From the NCBI GenBank assembly GCA_030280995.1, contig JASXTE010000009.1, positions 32,200,501-32,264,500 of the forward strand: a stretch of DNA of 64,000 nucleotides, read 5' to 3'. The notes below the pieces were generated by a model. That model was not told the DNA's origin, ran no database searches, and saw nothing but the letters and a program-made list of their open reading frames with translations. A program made the position numbers and the translations under genes. Shown one piece after another: positions 1-12,411 of this stretch; within the stretch, counting starts at the first letter, position 1, and the number at the start of each line of letters is the position of its first letter. This DNA comes from Hemileia vastatrix (taxonomy: Eukaryota; Basidiomycota; Pucciniomycetes; Pucciniales; Zaghouaniaceae).

Positions 1-238
1 AGCTTAGGTTAGATCAATTTGTGCTCAACAGAGGACCAAAATCAAGTTCTGGAAGATCAACTTGTGCATAATTTGGAATCATTTTATATTCTGTCTATAA
101 TCAATCTGAGAATAAATTTAAATCTAACTCTAATTTACTTATGTTTATAAAGTATTCATAAACCTGGCATAATTAAGGGACACTCTAAATTTCAAGAGAG
201 GGGATTTCTAGAAATTCACCCCTAGATTTACCGTGGTG
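1..238 (-). mobile_element. R2 repeat, terminal fragment
   Basis: Read on the minus strand the segment starts at 238 with CACCACGG, followed by a palindrome around TTTCTAGAAA, then about 220 bp that matches 21184-21267 plus 29732-29905 almost base for base. The other end lies left of the window. The terminus cuts directly into the T1 gag-protease sequence, so R2 inserted into T1. No coding capacity is seen. Superfamily unknown; the defined terminus with a subterminal palindrome suggests a DNA transposon or MITE. Confidence 0.6.
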
Positions 239-3200
239 AAAAGCCATAGAGAAAGAAGTAATTGAGGCAATAATAGAATCCTTTTCTTCACTAGTTAAAT
301 GATCACCAAAAGAAGCAGTATTTATTTTATTTAATAAATCATCCATCTCAAATGTTGCTCTGCCTTTACACTGGATTAGTGAGTTACAAGACTTTAACAG
401 ATTCCCAGAAGGTTTTCTAGGGGAGGAAATTTTGAATTTTCTTTTGCCATTCAATCCCAGGGTGAAGCAATTATTTTCTGCGTCCAATTTCACACCAAAA
501 ATGGTCAAAATATCATTTCCCATAATGAACCAATTACTCAAATTATCATTTTTCACAACCACAGACTCACAAACAGCTCTGACAAAACAACCATTATATT
601 TGGAAAATACAGAGGTTTTGTATTTGCCAATAGGTATTGAGGTAGAACCATACCTTCTCCATTTTTCAGAAGTTATAGGTAATAATTTATTCAGATAATC
701 CTTGTCTACTGAAGCTAAAGCTTTTTCAGACACTACACTTCCTCCAGCACAAGAATCAAGAACTACATCAACATTCTTACCATTTATGATAACAGGTGCC
801 TTCAAAGGGGATATGGCTATAGAATTGTTAGTAATATCTTTAATTATCTCAGCATTTTCTACTGAAGATAAATCCAATACACATTCTTCAGATATATTAT
901 CTAAATAATGGACATCCTGTTCCAACATGAAAACATCTTTACTGGATTCATTGTCATAGGAGATATTACTTTCACATTCACTAGAAGAATCATTTTCATT
1001 CATTACAACTTCATCATTTTCCTAATTGTGTTCAACAAGATTAATTTTCTTGTCACAAACATGACCCTTTTGCCATGGTTTGTTACATTTATAACAAGTA
1101 TTTGTTGCATATTTTTTAGGTGCAACTGGGGCAGAGGGTCTACCAGATTTTTCTGTGAGCTTGGTAGAGGGTTTATTCTGATCATTATAAGGTTTACTAA
1201 GGTAATTCTTAGGTTCATATCTATGGTTGAGTAATACCTCATTACAAATATTAATGAAAGAAGAATTTTCCCTCACATGCTCAGTTCTAGATACAATTAA
1301 ATCACTAAGAGAATTTGGCAATTTATACAAAATTTTATCTCTCCAAATATCATAATCCATCCTTGGATCAATTGCTCTCAGGATCTTTGTTACTTTCATC
1401 AGAAAAATGATGAATTTTTCAACAGAGGAGGACATATATCTAGTATTCTCATACAGTCTTTGCTGAGCCAACCTAAATTTTGAACCACAAAATTGATTCT
1501 CAATCAAGGATTTCTACTCATTCCATTTATAATGGTTATTATCCAATAGAACAGAATCATTCCACAACAAAGCTACATTGGAAAAAAAAGATATTAGCTT
1601 AGAAACAATTTCCTCATCAGGTAGTTTATAAGATCTCTTTAAATTATCAATCCTTTGTATAAAGTGTTGCCAATCAGATGAAGAATCACCATCAAAGGTA
1701 GGATATTGATCTAACTTAGGCCAATTTTTCTGGCTACTGGAATGTTCCATCCTATGGTTTGAATTATATAAGGTTATCAGTTCCTGAAGTCTTGAAAGGT
1801 GGTCAGATATTTCATTATTCACAGAGGCAGATGGCTCATGGTGAGTATTAAATTTCTTTCTGTTTGATGCAATAGATTTTTAAGAATGAATTTCAGCTGG
1901 TAAAATTTGTAAATTACAAGGGATAGAAGAACTACTCTGTTCAGGCTGTTTATTATTAAGAGTAACAGAAGTTTTAGCACTATTTTTTAATTCATGATAA
2001 TGAGTAGCCTGGACAGTTTGTAATGCAGAAAATTTTTTCTTCAGGTCAGATAATTTATTTCCCAAATAAGGAATGTAAGATAGTTGATCATTAATTCTAG
2101 AAATAGATAAAACATTTCTGTCCTCATCTACAAAGCATTTATTACTTAAATTCTGACAATAAATTTTCAATTTTCTTAATTCACTGTGCAAGAGCATATT
2201 GTCATTCTTTAAAGTAGTATTTTCATCTTTAAGATTATCAACAGTTTTGCGTAGGTGACTATATTTATCTGAAAGTGATTTGTGGTCAGCTTTAATAGAC
2301 TTTTGTTGATCCAGGACATTATTTAGTGTGTCTTTCAATTTGAAATAAGCAATGTCTTGAACAGAAGAACTCCCTTTACAATGTAAATGCAAATTATTTA
2401 ATCTATCACTCTCATGTATTAACAAATCTCTTAGATGTTTATCTTTAACAGCATTAAAATCAAGAGTATCTTTCAATATTTCTTCAGAATTTTTCTCAAG
2501 TAAAGTGTAAACTTCAGGGGAAACAGAATCATTCTTGATTGCAAGAGAAGGGTTAATTAAAGGAGTAGAAGTCAAATGTAAAGGTTCATCAAATGATAAT
2601 TCACTAATTACATCAATGGGGCTACTTATTAAAGGAAGTTGTCTCTTCAAAGGCTTAACTGTTCATTCAGGGTCCACATTATTACCTGAAGAAGGTTTGT
2701 TATTATATATACCAACATGTTTATCAAACAAAGTACTTACCATGGCAAGGGAGGAAACTTCCCCTGTGCCTTCTTTCTTCTGCCCCCCTGATAAGGATGG
2801 TTCTGAAGAGATGGATTGTAGTTTGGTGTCCTGGATGGGCCAGAGTGTTGAGCTGGTTGTTGTACATTCTGTTGGTAGTGGGTCATTAAGTAATCCCATT
2901 TCCATTGTTCCACTTGCAGAATGCCTTGGTTTTGGTTGAGGGAGCTGGATGCCTGACTGGCCTGAGTTTTAGGCTGAGTTTGGGAAGCTGGGAAATGAGG
3001 AGGTTGACCCTGTTTGGGATTTAAAAGCTCCTGCATCTGCTGCCAAAGTGTGTCTACCTTTGCCTTGTACTTCATGCTTTCTGCTCTCAGTTCCTTTATA
3101 TGGCTTGACAGATTGTTTACCTGTTGTGCTAGAGGAATCTTTTTTATTTTTATACCTCTGAGTGGATTTTCCTGATGTACCTGAGGTTTTACTTCCTTCA

Positions 3201-3379
3201 GAGTTGTTAGGTGAGAGGGGTTTGTCACTTCTCCTGACATTTCTACGTCCTGAAGGTTTTTTTTCAGCTGAATTATTTTTGTAAGATACTTTGGGAGAAC
3301 CTAAAGATTCAGTGTCAACATCCACTTCATTCTCATCCACATGTAAGTTATCCATGCTTTTAGCAAAACTACTGGACAT
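239..3379 (-). pseudogene. Gag-protease relic of Gypsy family T1 (copy 1)
   Basis: Decayed copy of the gag-pol seen at 56677-62845. From ATG at 3379 it holds the N-terminal leader, the coiled-coil segment (2650-1880), the retrotransposon gag core (1822-1514 and 1507-1022, with FDGDSSSDWQHF), the zinc knuckle CYKCNKPWQKGHVC and the aspartic protease, where the expected DSGAG reads DSCAG. All downstream pieces share one frame, broken by stops at about 2970, 2661, 1880, 1515 and 1023. The stop near 1515 matches TGG to TAG (copy 2 has Trp there). The sequence ends at 239, where R2 has inserted after the protease; RT, RNase H and integrase are absent from the window. Gag would coat retrotransposon RNA; this copy is dead. 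Confidence 0.85.
2737..3249 (-). CDS. Overlapping-frame protein of T1 gag leader (copy 1)
   Basis: An open frame of about 170 codons overlaps the gag leader in a different phase. It matches the corresponding frame of copy 2 (62706-62164) closely: LSSHIKEL, YKAKVDTLW, VEQWKWDYLM and the end GKFPPLPW are shared, with mostly K/R, S/T and I/L/M exchanges. It begins DVEMSG just after a TTCAG acceptor-like site and ends at a GTAAGTA sequence. Predicted coiled coil near residues 30-55, then a Gln/Pro-rich tail. The upstream donor present in copy 2 is lost here, so this copy probably cannot be spliced. No known domain recognised. Confidence 0.5.
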   Translation of the reverse strand, partial: DVEMSGEVTNPSHLTTLKEVKPQVHQENPLRGIKIKKIPLAQQVNNLSSHIKELRAESMKYKAKVDTLWQQMQELLNPKQGQPPHFPASQTQPKTQASQASSSLNQNQGILQVEQWKWDYLMTHYQQNVQQPAQHSGPSRTPNYNPSLQNHPYQGGRRKKAQGKFPPLPW

Positions 3380-4055
3380 TTTAAGACTGTGAAGAAGGAG
3401 AATCAAAATAATTCAGATATAAATTGTTAATTCAATATAAATTATAATAAATTAGATTTAAAAAAAAAATTTTTTTTATTAAAAATCAATTAATTATAAA
3501 ATAAAATTTAATACAAATAAATGAAATTACAATTATTAGGAATTAATAACAATTAAAATGGGACTAACCAATAAGGTTTAAGAAGTAAACCAAAATAATT
3601 AATACCAAAATTAATTTAATGGTAAAATTGGGACTAAGTACTGAGTACTATTATGGTCAACCAATATTCAAAAAATAATAATAAAGTTAATTTAATAATT
3701 TATTAAATATTTATTGTCTTCTAGGACTAAGAGTTTTTACTCTATTATGGTCAACTAGGAAAAAAAAATTTTTTAATATAATGAAAACTTACACTCAGTG
3801 AGTCTGAAATTAAGCCACAAACACTGTTATTGCAGTAAAAATATAGTACTATGAGTGAGAGGTGCAAAGGTGAACTTACTATAGTGATTGTAAAATCACT
3901 TCAAAATAATATATAATTTAATGTAATATAAACCTAAAATATCAAACCCAAGTTCAAAACATGGTTGCGGAAAAAGTTTCACTTTTTGGCTCGGGTGGTC
4001 TGTGCGCTTTTTCGTTTGTCAAAAGGTGTCGTTGTCGTTCGGAAAGGCCCTCAAT
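3380..4055 (-). other. T1 copy 1 leader (5' untranslated region)
   Basis: Noncoding AT-rich leader between the T1 LTR and gag. It aligns with 62846-63543 of copy 2, sharing the ACTCAGTGA block, GAGTGAGAGGTGCAAAGG and the GGAAAGG stretch beside the LTR. The primer-binding position next to the LTR reads GAGGGCC in place of copy 2's GGGGACC, so it is decayed. Confidence 0.6.
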
Positions 4056-4609
4056 TATCAGCCGGGATGTCTAGAAGATTGAATATACGAATAGGAATAA
4101 TAAAGGATAGAAATGGAAGTAATAAGGTAGTAATATGAAATTAAATAAAATAGATATGATTTAAGAGAATAAGACGACAATATAGTTGAGATATGACAAA
4201 AGTTGTAAGTATTAAATTAAATTGCAAATATTATAAATGATAATAAATGTTCAAAAGCACGTCAGTTTAATATTAGTATTATAAATCTTAAGGAAACCTA
4301 TAATAATTTATATAGTATTTAAATTAGATGTAATGAACTAATAAAAATAATAAATAAAGAAATATATTTAAAATATGTTGAGTGAGTGTATAGTAAGTAA
4401 GTCATGAGCTACCAGATGGACTTCCAAAGCTCTTTTATAGGCAAGAGAACATACTGGAGCGTTCCAATAGTATATAAAAAAAGGTAAAATAATGTGAAAT
4501 AATTAATTTAAAAGAATCCAATTAAAAAAATAAATCCGTGAATAAAAAAGTATTTTTCCTATTAGTAATCTCTAAAAAAGAATAGAATCAATATAACAAT
4601 TAAATACGT
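4056..4609 (-). repeat. T1 copy 1 LTR, part 1
   Basis: Half of the 5' LTR of the minus-strand T1 copy; the rest is at 16852-17468. It holds a TATA-like CCTATAAAAG (minus strand, near 4440) in the same promoter block as other T1 LTRs. It is cut at 4609 by the T2 element, with the target ACGT (4606-4609) repeated at 16852-16855. Confidence 0.75.
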
Positions 4610-5951
4610 TGTGGTACGCGCCTTACAGGAAGCGTGATTTTAGACCAATCAGTGCGTGTAGTACAGGAAGAAAAAAGGGGAGTTAGCGCAGCAGGAAATG
4701 TTAAAATATAATATGTATTTGTGTGTTTCAAGGAACAAAGGAAATGTAAGCGCGGAAAAAGATTAAGGGTCTGTGCGCTCGGATTTTGCAGCAAGATGTG
4801 CCACACAATAGGGAATTGTGTATTATTAACTTAGGACTATTACATGCTAAACAATATGGATTTGGGCTTTCCAAAAAGTATGTGTTACGCATTAAGAAGA
4901 AAGTCATGGATTAAGGACGACTCAAGTGCATGGTATGCTGTACCCCGGCCAGTTGGGAAACTTACTGAGACAAGTAATGAAGAAGGCTGACTAGTTAAGC
5001 AAGCTGTCAGAACTATAAACCTAGTATTAAAGCAAAGAGAGTGGGGACTCAATCGTAAAACTACCCAAGAGTTAAGGCAACTAGACGCAGCGTTAGGATA
5101 AGTCAAACCTGGAACTAGCGCTGAAACAAAACAAGGTATAGTTAAAAGCGCATATGTGGAGAATCAGTGAAACAAGTTAATACTAGTGTTAGTAATTATA
5201 GGGTCTGATTTAGGCGCTGTAGTTGTTGCAAGCAGTGCAAGTAGTGTAATAATAAATTAGTTATTGTTTTACTAATGTGGCGCTAGAGTCAGCGCTGGAG
5301 ATCCATTAGGGAACTTTGTCTTGAGCACTGGAAGAATATAAAAGGAGGACTATTAGGTAGGGACAAAAGGAGAGGAATGGTCAAGATATCTATTTAGTTA
5401 ATGAAATAAGAAAAATTGCATTAGTTGTCATTTTAAAAAGCAGATCATAGAAAAATCAATATAGAGATATACATGTAGCTATAGTCATATTACCCAGTAT
5501 AAGATATTAGATCTTTTTGTGATTAATTGTTTGAGAGAATATTAAAAGGTATTTTCTGAGTCTTTTAGAGTTTGTGCGTCTGTGTGTGTATTTCATATAG
5601 TATAGTGAAAGAGCGCAATATAGAGAGAATATATAGATTCAGTGGGATTAACTATTATTAGAGATATTTTATTACTATAATAAGGCATATTCAAAGAGAG
5701 CGCTTCAAGAGGGAGTAGCTGTGGATAATAGCGCTTGTTAAGAATAGAAATATCCAGATAGTAATACTTGTTTTTTTTTCCTTATCTTTAACTCATCTCA
5801 ACTTATAAACTTTCTAGTCAAATATTAGTGTTACACATTATTACACTGTCTTTAAAAATAAGAGTGGCAGGCGCTTCTTTTTATAAATTAAAAAGGAGAA
5901 CCAACCCATCTCGCATTGTGTCTACTGCCTAGTACTTTAGAACAGTCTACA
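4610..5951 (+). repeat. T2 5' LTR
   Basis: 1342 bp, near-identical to 15513-16851. It begins TGTGGTAC and ends TCTACA, followed after two bases by the primer-binding site. It contains the element promoter (TATA at 5337). Small reading frames inside it are repeated in the other LTR and are not genes. Confidence 0.92.
5337..5345 (+). promoter_or_regulatory. T2 LTR TATA box
   Basis: TATAAAAGG, repeated at 16240-16248 in the 3' LTR. The position, about 730 bp into the LTR, is expected for the U3/R boundary of a Gypsy promoter. Confidence 0.6.
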
Positions 5952-5953
5952 AT

Positions 5954-5970
5954 TGGTGTCCCAACAGTGG
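5954..5970 (+). other. T2 primer-binding site
   Basis: TGGTGTCCCAACAGTGG, two bases after the 5' LTR, starting with the TGG that pairs with a tRNA 3' CCA. The same motif, slightly decayed, lies beside the minus-strand LTR near 50962-50985, which supports the call. I cannot name the tRNA. Confidence 0.65.
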
Positions 5971-6201
5971 CATAACTGTTATTAGTATTTTTGATTAGAT
6001 TTTTTGGTTATTTTTTTAGGATTTCGTCAAGAGGTTGTAATCAAGCCGGCGCTTCAGCTGAAGAGTTGTAGGGTCTACAACAAGTGGATCAATAGCTTTT
6101 ATCAGAGGATAGCGTAGGGCTGTATCGTGAAAACAGTCAGGTTTAATTACCAAGGGTGTGTTTTTTCTTTGTGATCTTCGCTTTGATTTGATATTTCGGG
6201 A

Positions 6202-7866
6202 ATGGATCCTACTGCGACTACATCTAGGGGATGTCAGGAGAGGGTTAAATTGTTCAATTCTTCGACATCGTTTCCAAAAACAGTAACCACAATTATTAGG
6301 TGTAAAGATGGAAGCTTGCGCTTTGCGGGAATTAATACCAAAAAGCTTTTTTGCAGGCTTGAACAAGCAGCGGAAGTTCATGGAGCAACCAAATATGATA
6401 TGGTATGACAAGTACTATTCTTTGTATCTGATGAATGCAAAGACAATTTAGAGGATCTAAAAGGGCATGAGGAGCAAAATTGGTCAACGCTAAAAGAACA
6501 TATGCTCAAGAGATGGCCAAAAGTTACTGAGGAAACTAGGTATACGATGAAGGACCTGGATATTTTGGTAAATAGGGTCAAGGCTAGAGGAAGTGTTCAA
6601 GACCCCAAGGAATTTAAAAGTTTTAGGGAAGACTTTGACCGGATAGTGGAATATTTAGTTAGTAATGAAGATTTTAGTGATGTTAATGCATTGTTACCTT
6701 GGTTTTGTGAAGTGTTAGCGCCAGAAGTTGAAGACTGGGCAAAAAGGCACTTGGATAATGAAGGAAAGCTGGTTAAAAAGAGGGACGGAAATTACAAGTA
6801 TCCCGGATTAGAAGAAGTGGAAATGCCAGTGGAAGCTGAACTGAATTTGCGTCGAGTTGAGCGACGTGCAGCAAGGGTGGCTCTGGATTATGAGGATATG
6901 GAGGAAGATGCGCCAGGCATACGATTGCCTTCTCAGATTTCCTCTCCTAAAGTTAAAATTTTCTTTAAGGATCCAGATTCAGTCATGGCAAGAATCGATG
7001 AGTTGGAGAAGAAGATAGTTGAAGCGGAAAAGGCAAAAGAATCGTCTAGGCCCAAGAGTTCGCCTCAAAATTCAAGTTTTTCCGCTATGGTGTGCTATTA
7101 TTGTAATAAAGAGGGGCATACAAGGATGAGGTGTAATGCGCTTCAAAAGGATAAAGAGGAAAAGGTAGTTTACAAGGATGGGACTACACTTATGTTGGAA
7201 GATGGTACTAAGTTGGTTAAAGACAAAGATTGAGGGATGCAAGCCATGGTCATCTATCATATTAATAAAAAGTCTATGGAAAGTAGGTCAAGCAAGGGCA
7301 AAGAGCCGGAAAATAAGGAGAAAGGCAAGGATGCGAAGTTGGTTAATTTTGAAGTTACTTGCACGGTGTTAGATTTTAAAATAAAAGAAGAAGCGGTTTC
7401 AGTGCCACTTACCGCAGCACAATTGGAGATGTTCAAGGCGAAGCATAAGAAAATGGCCCCACCTACAATTAATAGGCCAAGAAGGGCTGGCACTAGGTAT
7501 GCGAATCCAGAGGATATGAAGGAAGTAGGGTATACTACTAGAGAAATCACACCTGTGCCTATTGAGGATGTTGAAATAGATGGTTTGGACTCTGGAGGTT
7601 ATGGCATGGATCACCAGGAAGTAGAACAGACGGCAATGTTGGAGGAGCCAGAGGTAGTACAGAAAAGAGCGGTACCTGCTGAAGGAATGCCAGGAGCAAA
7701 GCATAATACTCCAAAGAACCCACCTGGAAGAGCAAAAGCTGGTGCCAAGGCAACTCAGCCTAAATGGAGAATGCAGCGCCCGGTTCATTCTGATTTTCCT
7801 AAAGCTGCCGAGGATTTAGTTGCGGAATTATTAAGACTACAGTTTCTGTTCCATTGGGGATGCTGA
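6202..7866 (+). pseudogene. T2 gag
   Basis: ATG at 6202 (MDPTATTS), about 230 bp after the primer site; the same start (MEPTATTS) exists in the relic at 48213. One frame runs to 7866 with in-frame TGA stops at 6406 and 7231. Both fit CGA to TGA. The core LKRWPKVTEETRYTM and the zinc knuckle CYYCNKEGHTRMRC (7093-7134, CX2CX4HX4C) identify gag. The C-terminal part (7237-7830) is a Lys/Pro/Glu-rich linker to the protease. A frameshift near 7830-7840 moves reading into the protease frame. Gag assembles the retrotransposon particle and binds RNA. Confidence 0.8.
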
Positions 7867-8631
7867 CTGCTGTAGCGCCAGATGTAGCAAATGGAATCGT
7901 GGAAAATTCCAGAAAGCAAAGGATTGCTAATTGCGCTGAGTTTGATATGGCGGTACAGTCATTTCAGCCAGTTGTTGGATTACCTAGGGCACCACATTAC
8001 GCAGGACCCTTAGGGTATTTAACTATTACGGTAAATGGTAAGCAAATTAAAGCGTTAGTGGATACGGGTTCACAAATCAATGTGGTATCAGTGGATGAAG
8101 CAGTGGAATTAGGTCTTCCTGTAAAAGACGGCGAAGGCACTGTCGCAGGAATTGGGGGAGGTAGGTTACCTGTTATAGGTGTAGCAGAGTATGTACGCAC
8201 TAGAGTTGCGGGAGCAACAAGAGATATACATTTTTATGTTCCAATGGGTGTAGTTAAACCAGTTTTAGGCACACCATTTTTAATGGATTATTCGGCGACT
8301 ATAGATTATTGTTTAAATAAGACTAAAGGAATAAGGATTATGGGTGATGTCGGTGTTCCAGTAACAGCAGTCTTAGTAGCGCCCAAGGATGATGGCTGGG
8401 AAACTAAGTACTCTGGAGCTGCGCGGTTAGAAAAAGAAAGAGAGTTTTATGAGGAAGTCTAAGATGAGGAGATAAGGCGACCGCCAGGAAGGCGCCAACA
8501 TTTTCATTAGGGACTGGCATTTTAGGTGTTACTATCTCCCAGGATGAGAGGAACCCGGATAGTGACCAGTCAGTCCAACAAGGAGGGATATGTGAAGTGG
8601 TACTTCATAGGTGTCTTGGGAATACTACTGT
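7838..8631 (+). pseudogene. T2 aspartic protease
   Basis: Retropepsin-like domain with catalytic ALVDTGSQ (DTGS at 8061-8072), the flap-like GTVAGIGGG and the closing VLGTPFLMDY. The frame is open from the upstream shift to TAA at 8460. Beyond it, coding-like sequence continues in another frame up to the R1 insertion at 8632, so a further indel is likely. The protease would cut the Gag-Pol polyprotein. It normally continues into RT at 8893. Confidence 0.75.
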
Positions 8632-8892
8632 CACCACGCAATATGGGGGGCGGACTTGTTAGCAAGTCCGCAACCTTGGACTCAAGTTCACCACAGATTG
8701 AACACACATTGAGCTATTGACAAAGGAACCATACAATCAGGGATAAACACCACTCAGCAGAACAGTTTTAGGTGGGTCTTCAAGTAGAGTTCAATATGAG
8801 TTCAGTATGAGTTCAGTCTGAGTTCCATCTGAGTTGTGCCTGAGTTCAGGTTGGGGACTTGCTAGCAAGTCCACCCCCTATATTGCGTAGTG
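8632..8892. mobile_element. R1 inverted-repeat element in T2 pol
   Basis: 261-bp element with about 45-bp imperfect terminal inverted repeats starting CACYACGCAATAT and flanked by TGT on both sides (3-bp TSD). Each end contains the palindrome GGACTTGYTAGCAAGTCC. Inside are short tandem GAGTTCAGTMT-like repeats (8788-8850). It has no coding capacity. The CACTA-like start and 3-bp TSD suggest a CMC/CACTA or Harbinger-type MITE. Confidence 0.85.
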
Positions 8893-10762
8893 TGTAGAAT
8901 GTATTATACCTAAGCTTTTTAATTTCTTTAATTTTGGATATTGTTATACTTATATTAAAAAGAAAAGACAAAAACAGGATTTAGGTGTAACCCGTAGTTA
9001 TATTAGAAAGGGTTTTATTTTAAATAATGAAGGAAGCAGTAAGGACTGTTTTTCATCTAAGTATAAACCAGTAGCTGTTAAGGTTAAACCAGTGAATATA
9101 GCGATGCCTGATTTGAATCCTCCTTTGCAGAGGCTGGCACTATCTAGAAATCCTTATGATACACCTTTAACAAAGTTTCCGCCTGATTTTGCGTTCACCA
9201 GTAAGATTACGATGGAAAGGCTTCAGATGGTAGATTTTGGACCAGAGGGCTGGTTATCGCAGGAAGAAAAGAAGTTATTATTACATGTTGTGGTTCTTAG
9301 GGAAAAGGATATTGCGTTTTCAGAAGAGGAAAGAGGTTTGTTAAAACACTCTTATGGTAAACCTTATATTGTTCCAGTTATACCTCATGCGCCGTGGCAA
9401 AAGAAGGCTTTTCCAATACCGGCGGCTATAAGAGAAGAGTATACGGAATTAATTAGGGGAAGTTTAAAGTCGGGCTTGTATGAACAGTCTATGTATAGTT
9501 ATTCAAGTCCAGTGTTTTGTGTGGTCAAACATAATGGTAAATTAAGGGTTGTTCATGATCTTAGGGAGATGAACAAGGTTACAGTAAAGGATGCAGGGAT
9601 GCCACCAACGCCAGAAGAATTTGTGGAATATTTTGCAGGGCGTGCATGTTACGGATTAGGTGATATTATGGGAGGATACGATGAGCGCAAGTTGGACAAA
9701 TCGTCCATACCCATGACAACATTTGAAACACCACTGGGGCGCTTTAGGTTGACAAGGTTACCGCAAGGCGCAACAAATTCTGTGGCGGTATATCAAGCAC
9801 AGATGATGTGAATATTGCAGGATGAAATTCCAGAACATGTGGGAATTTTCATTGATGATGGCGGTATAAAAGGACCAGCCAGTGATTATGAAGGGGAAGT
9901 GTTAAAAGAAAATCCGTATATTAGAAAGTTTATTTGGGAATACGCGATTACCCTGGAAAGAGTGCTATTTAGGATAGAGGAGGCAGGATTAACGATTTCT
10001 GGGTCTAAATTTGCCTTTTGTGTTCCAGCGCTAGATATAGTGGGACATGTGGTATGCAAGGAAGGGAGAATCGTTGCTGAAAAACAGAGGAATAAGGTAC
10101 TTACATGGCCAAGACCAAGAAATACTAAGGAAGTTAGAGGGGTTTTAGGCATTTGTACATATGTAAGAATGTTTATTCAAGATTTTGCTTTGTTGTCTTC
10201 GCCTTTACGGCGCTTAACAAGAAAGGATGTTGTATGGGATTGGACAGAGGAATGTGAGGAGTCATTCGAGTTATTAAAGAGGATTGTAGGAAAAGATATT
10301 CTTTTGAAGAAATTGGAGTATGGACCAGGCACTGAAAAAATTACTCTAGCAGTGGATTCTAGTGTGTCCGCTGTGGGCGCAGTTTTGATGCAGGAGGATG
10401 AAGAAGGTAATGATAGACCTGTCCTTTACGAGTACAAGACTTTTACCAAAGTGTATTCTAGGTACTCCCAGTCTAAGCTGGAGTTATGTGGAGTAGTGAA
10501 GATTTATAAAAAGCTACAATGGATGCTTTGGGGGCAGCATTTCGAGCTGCAGGTTGATGCGCTATCATTGGTGCAAATGATTAGTAGCCCGAGTTTACCA
10601 GATGCGCCCATGACGAGATGGGTAGCGCAGATTAATTTGTTTTCTTTTGATTTAGTCCATAAGCCAGGGAAATCTTTCACTATGCCAGATGCGCTGTTGA
10701 GAAGAGCGTTGTGTGAAGAAGACTCAGAAGCGGAGAATTTGAAGAAGACAAGAGATGGGTAA
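8893..10762 (+). pseudogene. T2 reverse transcriptase-RNase H
   Basis: Frame open from just after the R1 insertion; the clear RT core starts near 9092. Seen: SPVFCVVKHNGKLRVVHDLR (RT), RLTRLPQGATNS, the catalytic FIDD at 9848-9859, then RNase H with AVDSSVSAVGAVLMQ, SKLELCGVV and LQVDALSL. One in-frame TGA at 9809 splits RT just before the active site; it fits CGA to TGA. The frame ends at 10760, but the adjacent frame is open through a linker into integrase, so an indel near 10740 is likely. It would copy RNA to cDNA in particles. Confidence 0.82.
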
Positions 10763-12411
10763 ACGGGATAGATTATTGTTATACAAAATCTGGCAAGAAC
10801 TTCTGCAACGACAATAAACTATCAGGCAAGAATGTCCGCAAAGACCATAAACTAGTAGGTAGTATTGTCCGTGATGAAAATAAACTAGTAACGTGGAATG
10901 TCCGAAAAGACATAAAATTAAATGCTGACAATGTAAAGGATGTTTGTAGCAAGGTTGAACTGCAACTGGATTTGGGGAACACTGAAGCTAATGTAGCAAT
11001 AAGGAGTGCGCAAGACTAGGAAGTGGAGGAGTCAGATGATGAAGATACTTCAAAGGGAAGTCAGAATAGTAGTACTCAACTCGAAGAGGGGGAGTATTTA
11101 GAAGACAACGCATCTACAGATGAGGGAGTAGAGTTGTTAAAGTTATATTTGGAAGGTAATAGTCAACCAGATTTTTGCTATAAAAAGTTTTGGCACAATA
11201 TTAAAAAGCGCGCTAAAGGCTATTTTATTAAAAATGGGAAGTTATGGAAGAATAAAGCTTTGTCTCCTCAGTTAGTTATTCAAACTAGGGAAGGGAAGGA
11301 GAAGATACTCAGGGAGTTACACAAGAATTTAGGACATATAGGTCAAGATGAGACTCATCACAGAGTTAGGGAAAGATTCTGGTGGCCCAACATGAAAAAT
11401 GAAGTAAGAGATTGGGTTAAATCTTGTCCTGAATGCCAGCGCAGAAGTTACAGAAAGCCAAAAGAAAAAGGGAGAGCGACGGGCGAGGATAATGTTTTTG
11501 GTAGGGTCAGTTTAGATGCAGTCCATATAAAAGAAGGACGCTTTAAATACTTGGTAGTAGCCAGGGATGATCTATCAGGATGGGTTGAAGCAGCGCCGTT
11601 GGTAAACCTCAAGGCAAGTAATGTGGCCGAGTTTTTGAAGAAAGAATGGATTTATAGGTATGGGGTAATGAAGATGGTAACCATAGATGGTGGCGCTGAA
11701 TTTGCGGGAGAATTCCAAGAAGTAGTAAAAGGTATTGGCGCAAAGTTACGAGTTGAAACACCATATTATCCTGAAGCAGAGGGAATGGTAGAAAGAGGGA
11801 ATCAAGTTATAAAAGATGCGCTAGTTAAGTTATGTAGAAATAATGGGGCAAAGTGGAAGAACTACTTGCCATTAGTTTTGTTTGCGGACAGGATTTCAGT
11901 TAAAAGGACAACAGGGTTTTTGCCGTTTGAGCTTATGTTTGGTCAAAGGGCGGTATTACCTATTGATCTGGAGGCTGGATCTTTCCTAGGATGTGATTGG
12001 GATCAAGTGCGCTCAACTGAAGATCTAAGTCTAGCAAGGGTAGCGCAACTTGAAAGAAAAGACGAGTTTGTGGAACAAGCGTATGAAAGAATGATGCAGA
12101 TCGGGGACAAGTCAGTTAAATATTGGGATGAGCGCTTAGCGCATAGGTTAAGAAAGCCATTGAACCCAGGAGATTTGGTTTTGGTTTATAATAGAAGTTT
12201 AGAAAGCCAATGGGGGAAGATGTTTTCTGACAGATGGAATGGTCCTTATAGGATAAGAAAACAGATAACTGGAGGGTCTTACTTACTGGAGGAATTAGAT
12301 GGTACTGAGTGGAAGCGGCGTGTGGCCGCAGACCAGATCAAAAGATTCTCCCCACGGGGTGTTCCAGTGATACAAGATAACCTCCGGAATGAGGAAAAAC
12401 TATCAGAATAA
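10744..12411 (+). pseudogene. T2 integrase with repeat linker
   Basis: The frame is open from about 10744 with one stop (TAG 11017). The first part (10765-10970) is a linker of imperfect 11-14 residue repeats (NVRKDHKLVG, IVRDENKLVT, NVRKDIKLN). Then come the HHCC zinc-binding domain (HKNLGHIG ... CPECQRR), and the catalytic D-D-E as SLDAVHI, TIDGGAEF and AEGMVERGNQ. The C-terminal NPGDLVLVYN and WNGPYRIRK match the GPY/F module of Gypsy integrases. There is no chromodomain, unlike T1 and T3. Function: cDNA insertion in the nucleus. Confidence 0.85.

Noticed and set aside
8632..8892. Helitron ends suggested by GCTAGC hairpins
   Set aside because: Clear terminal inverted repeats and 3-bp target duplications exclude a Helitron.
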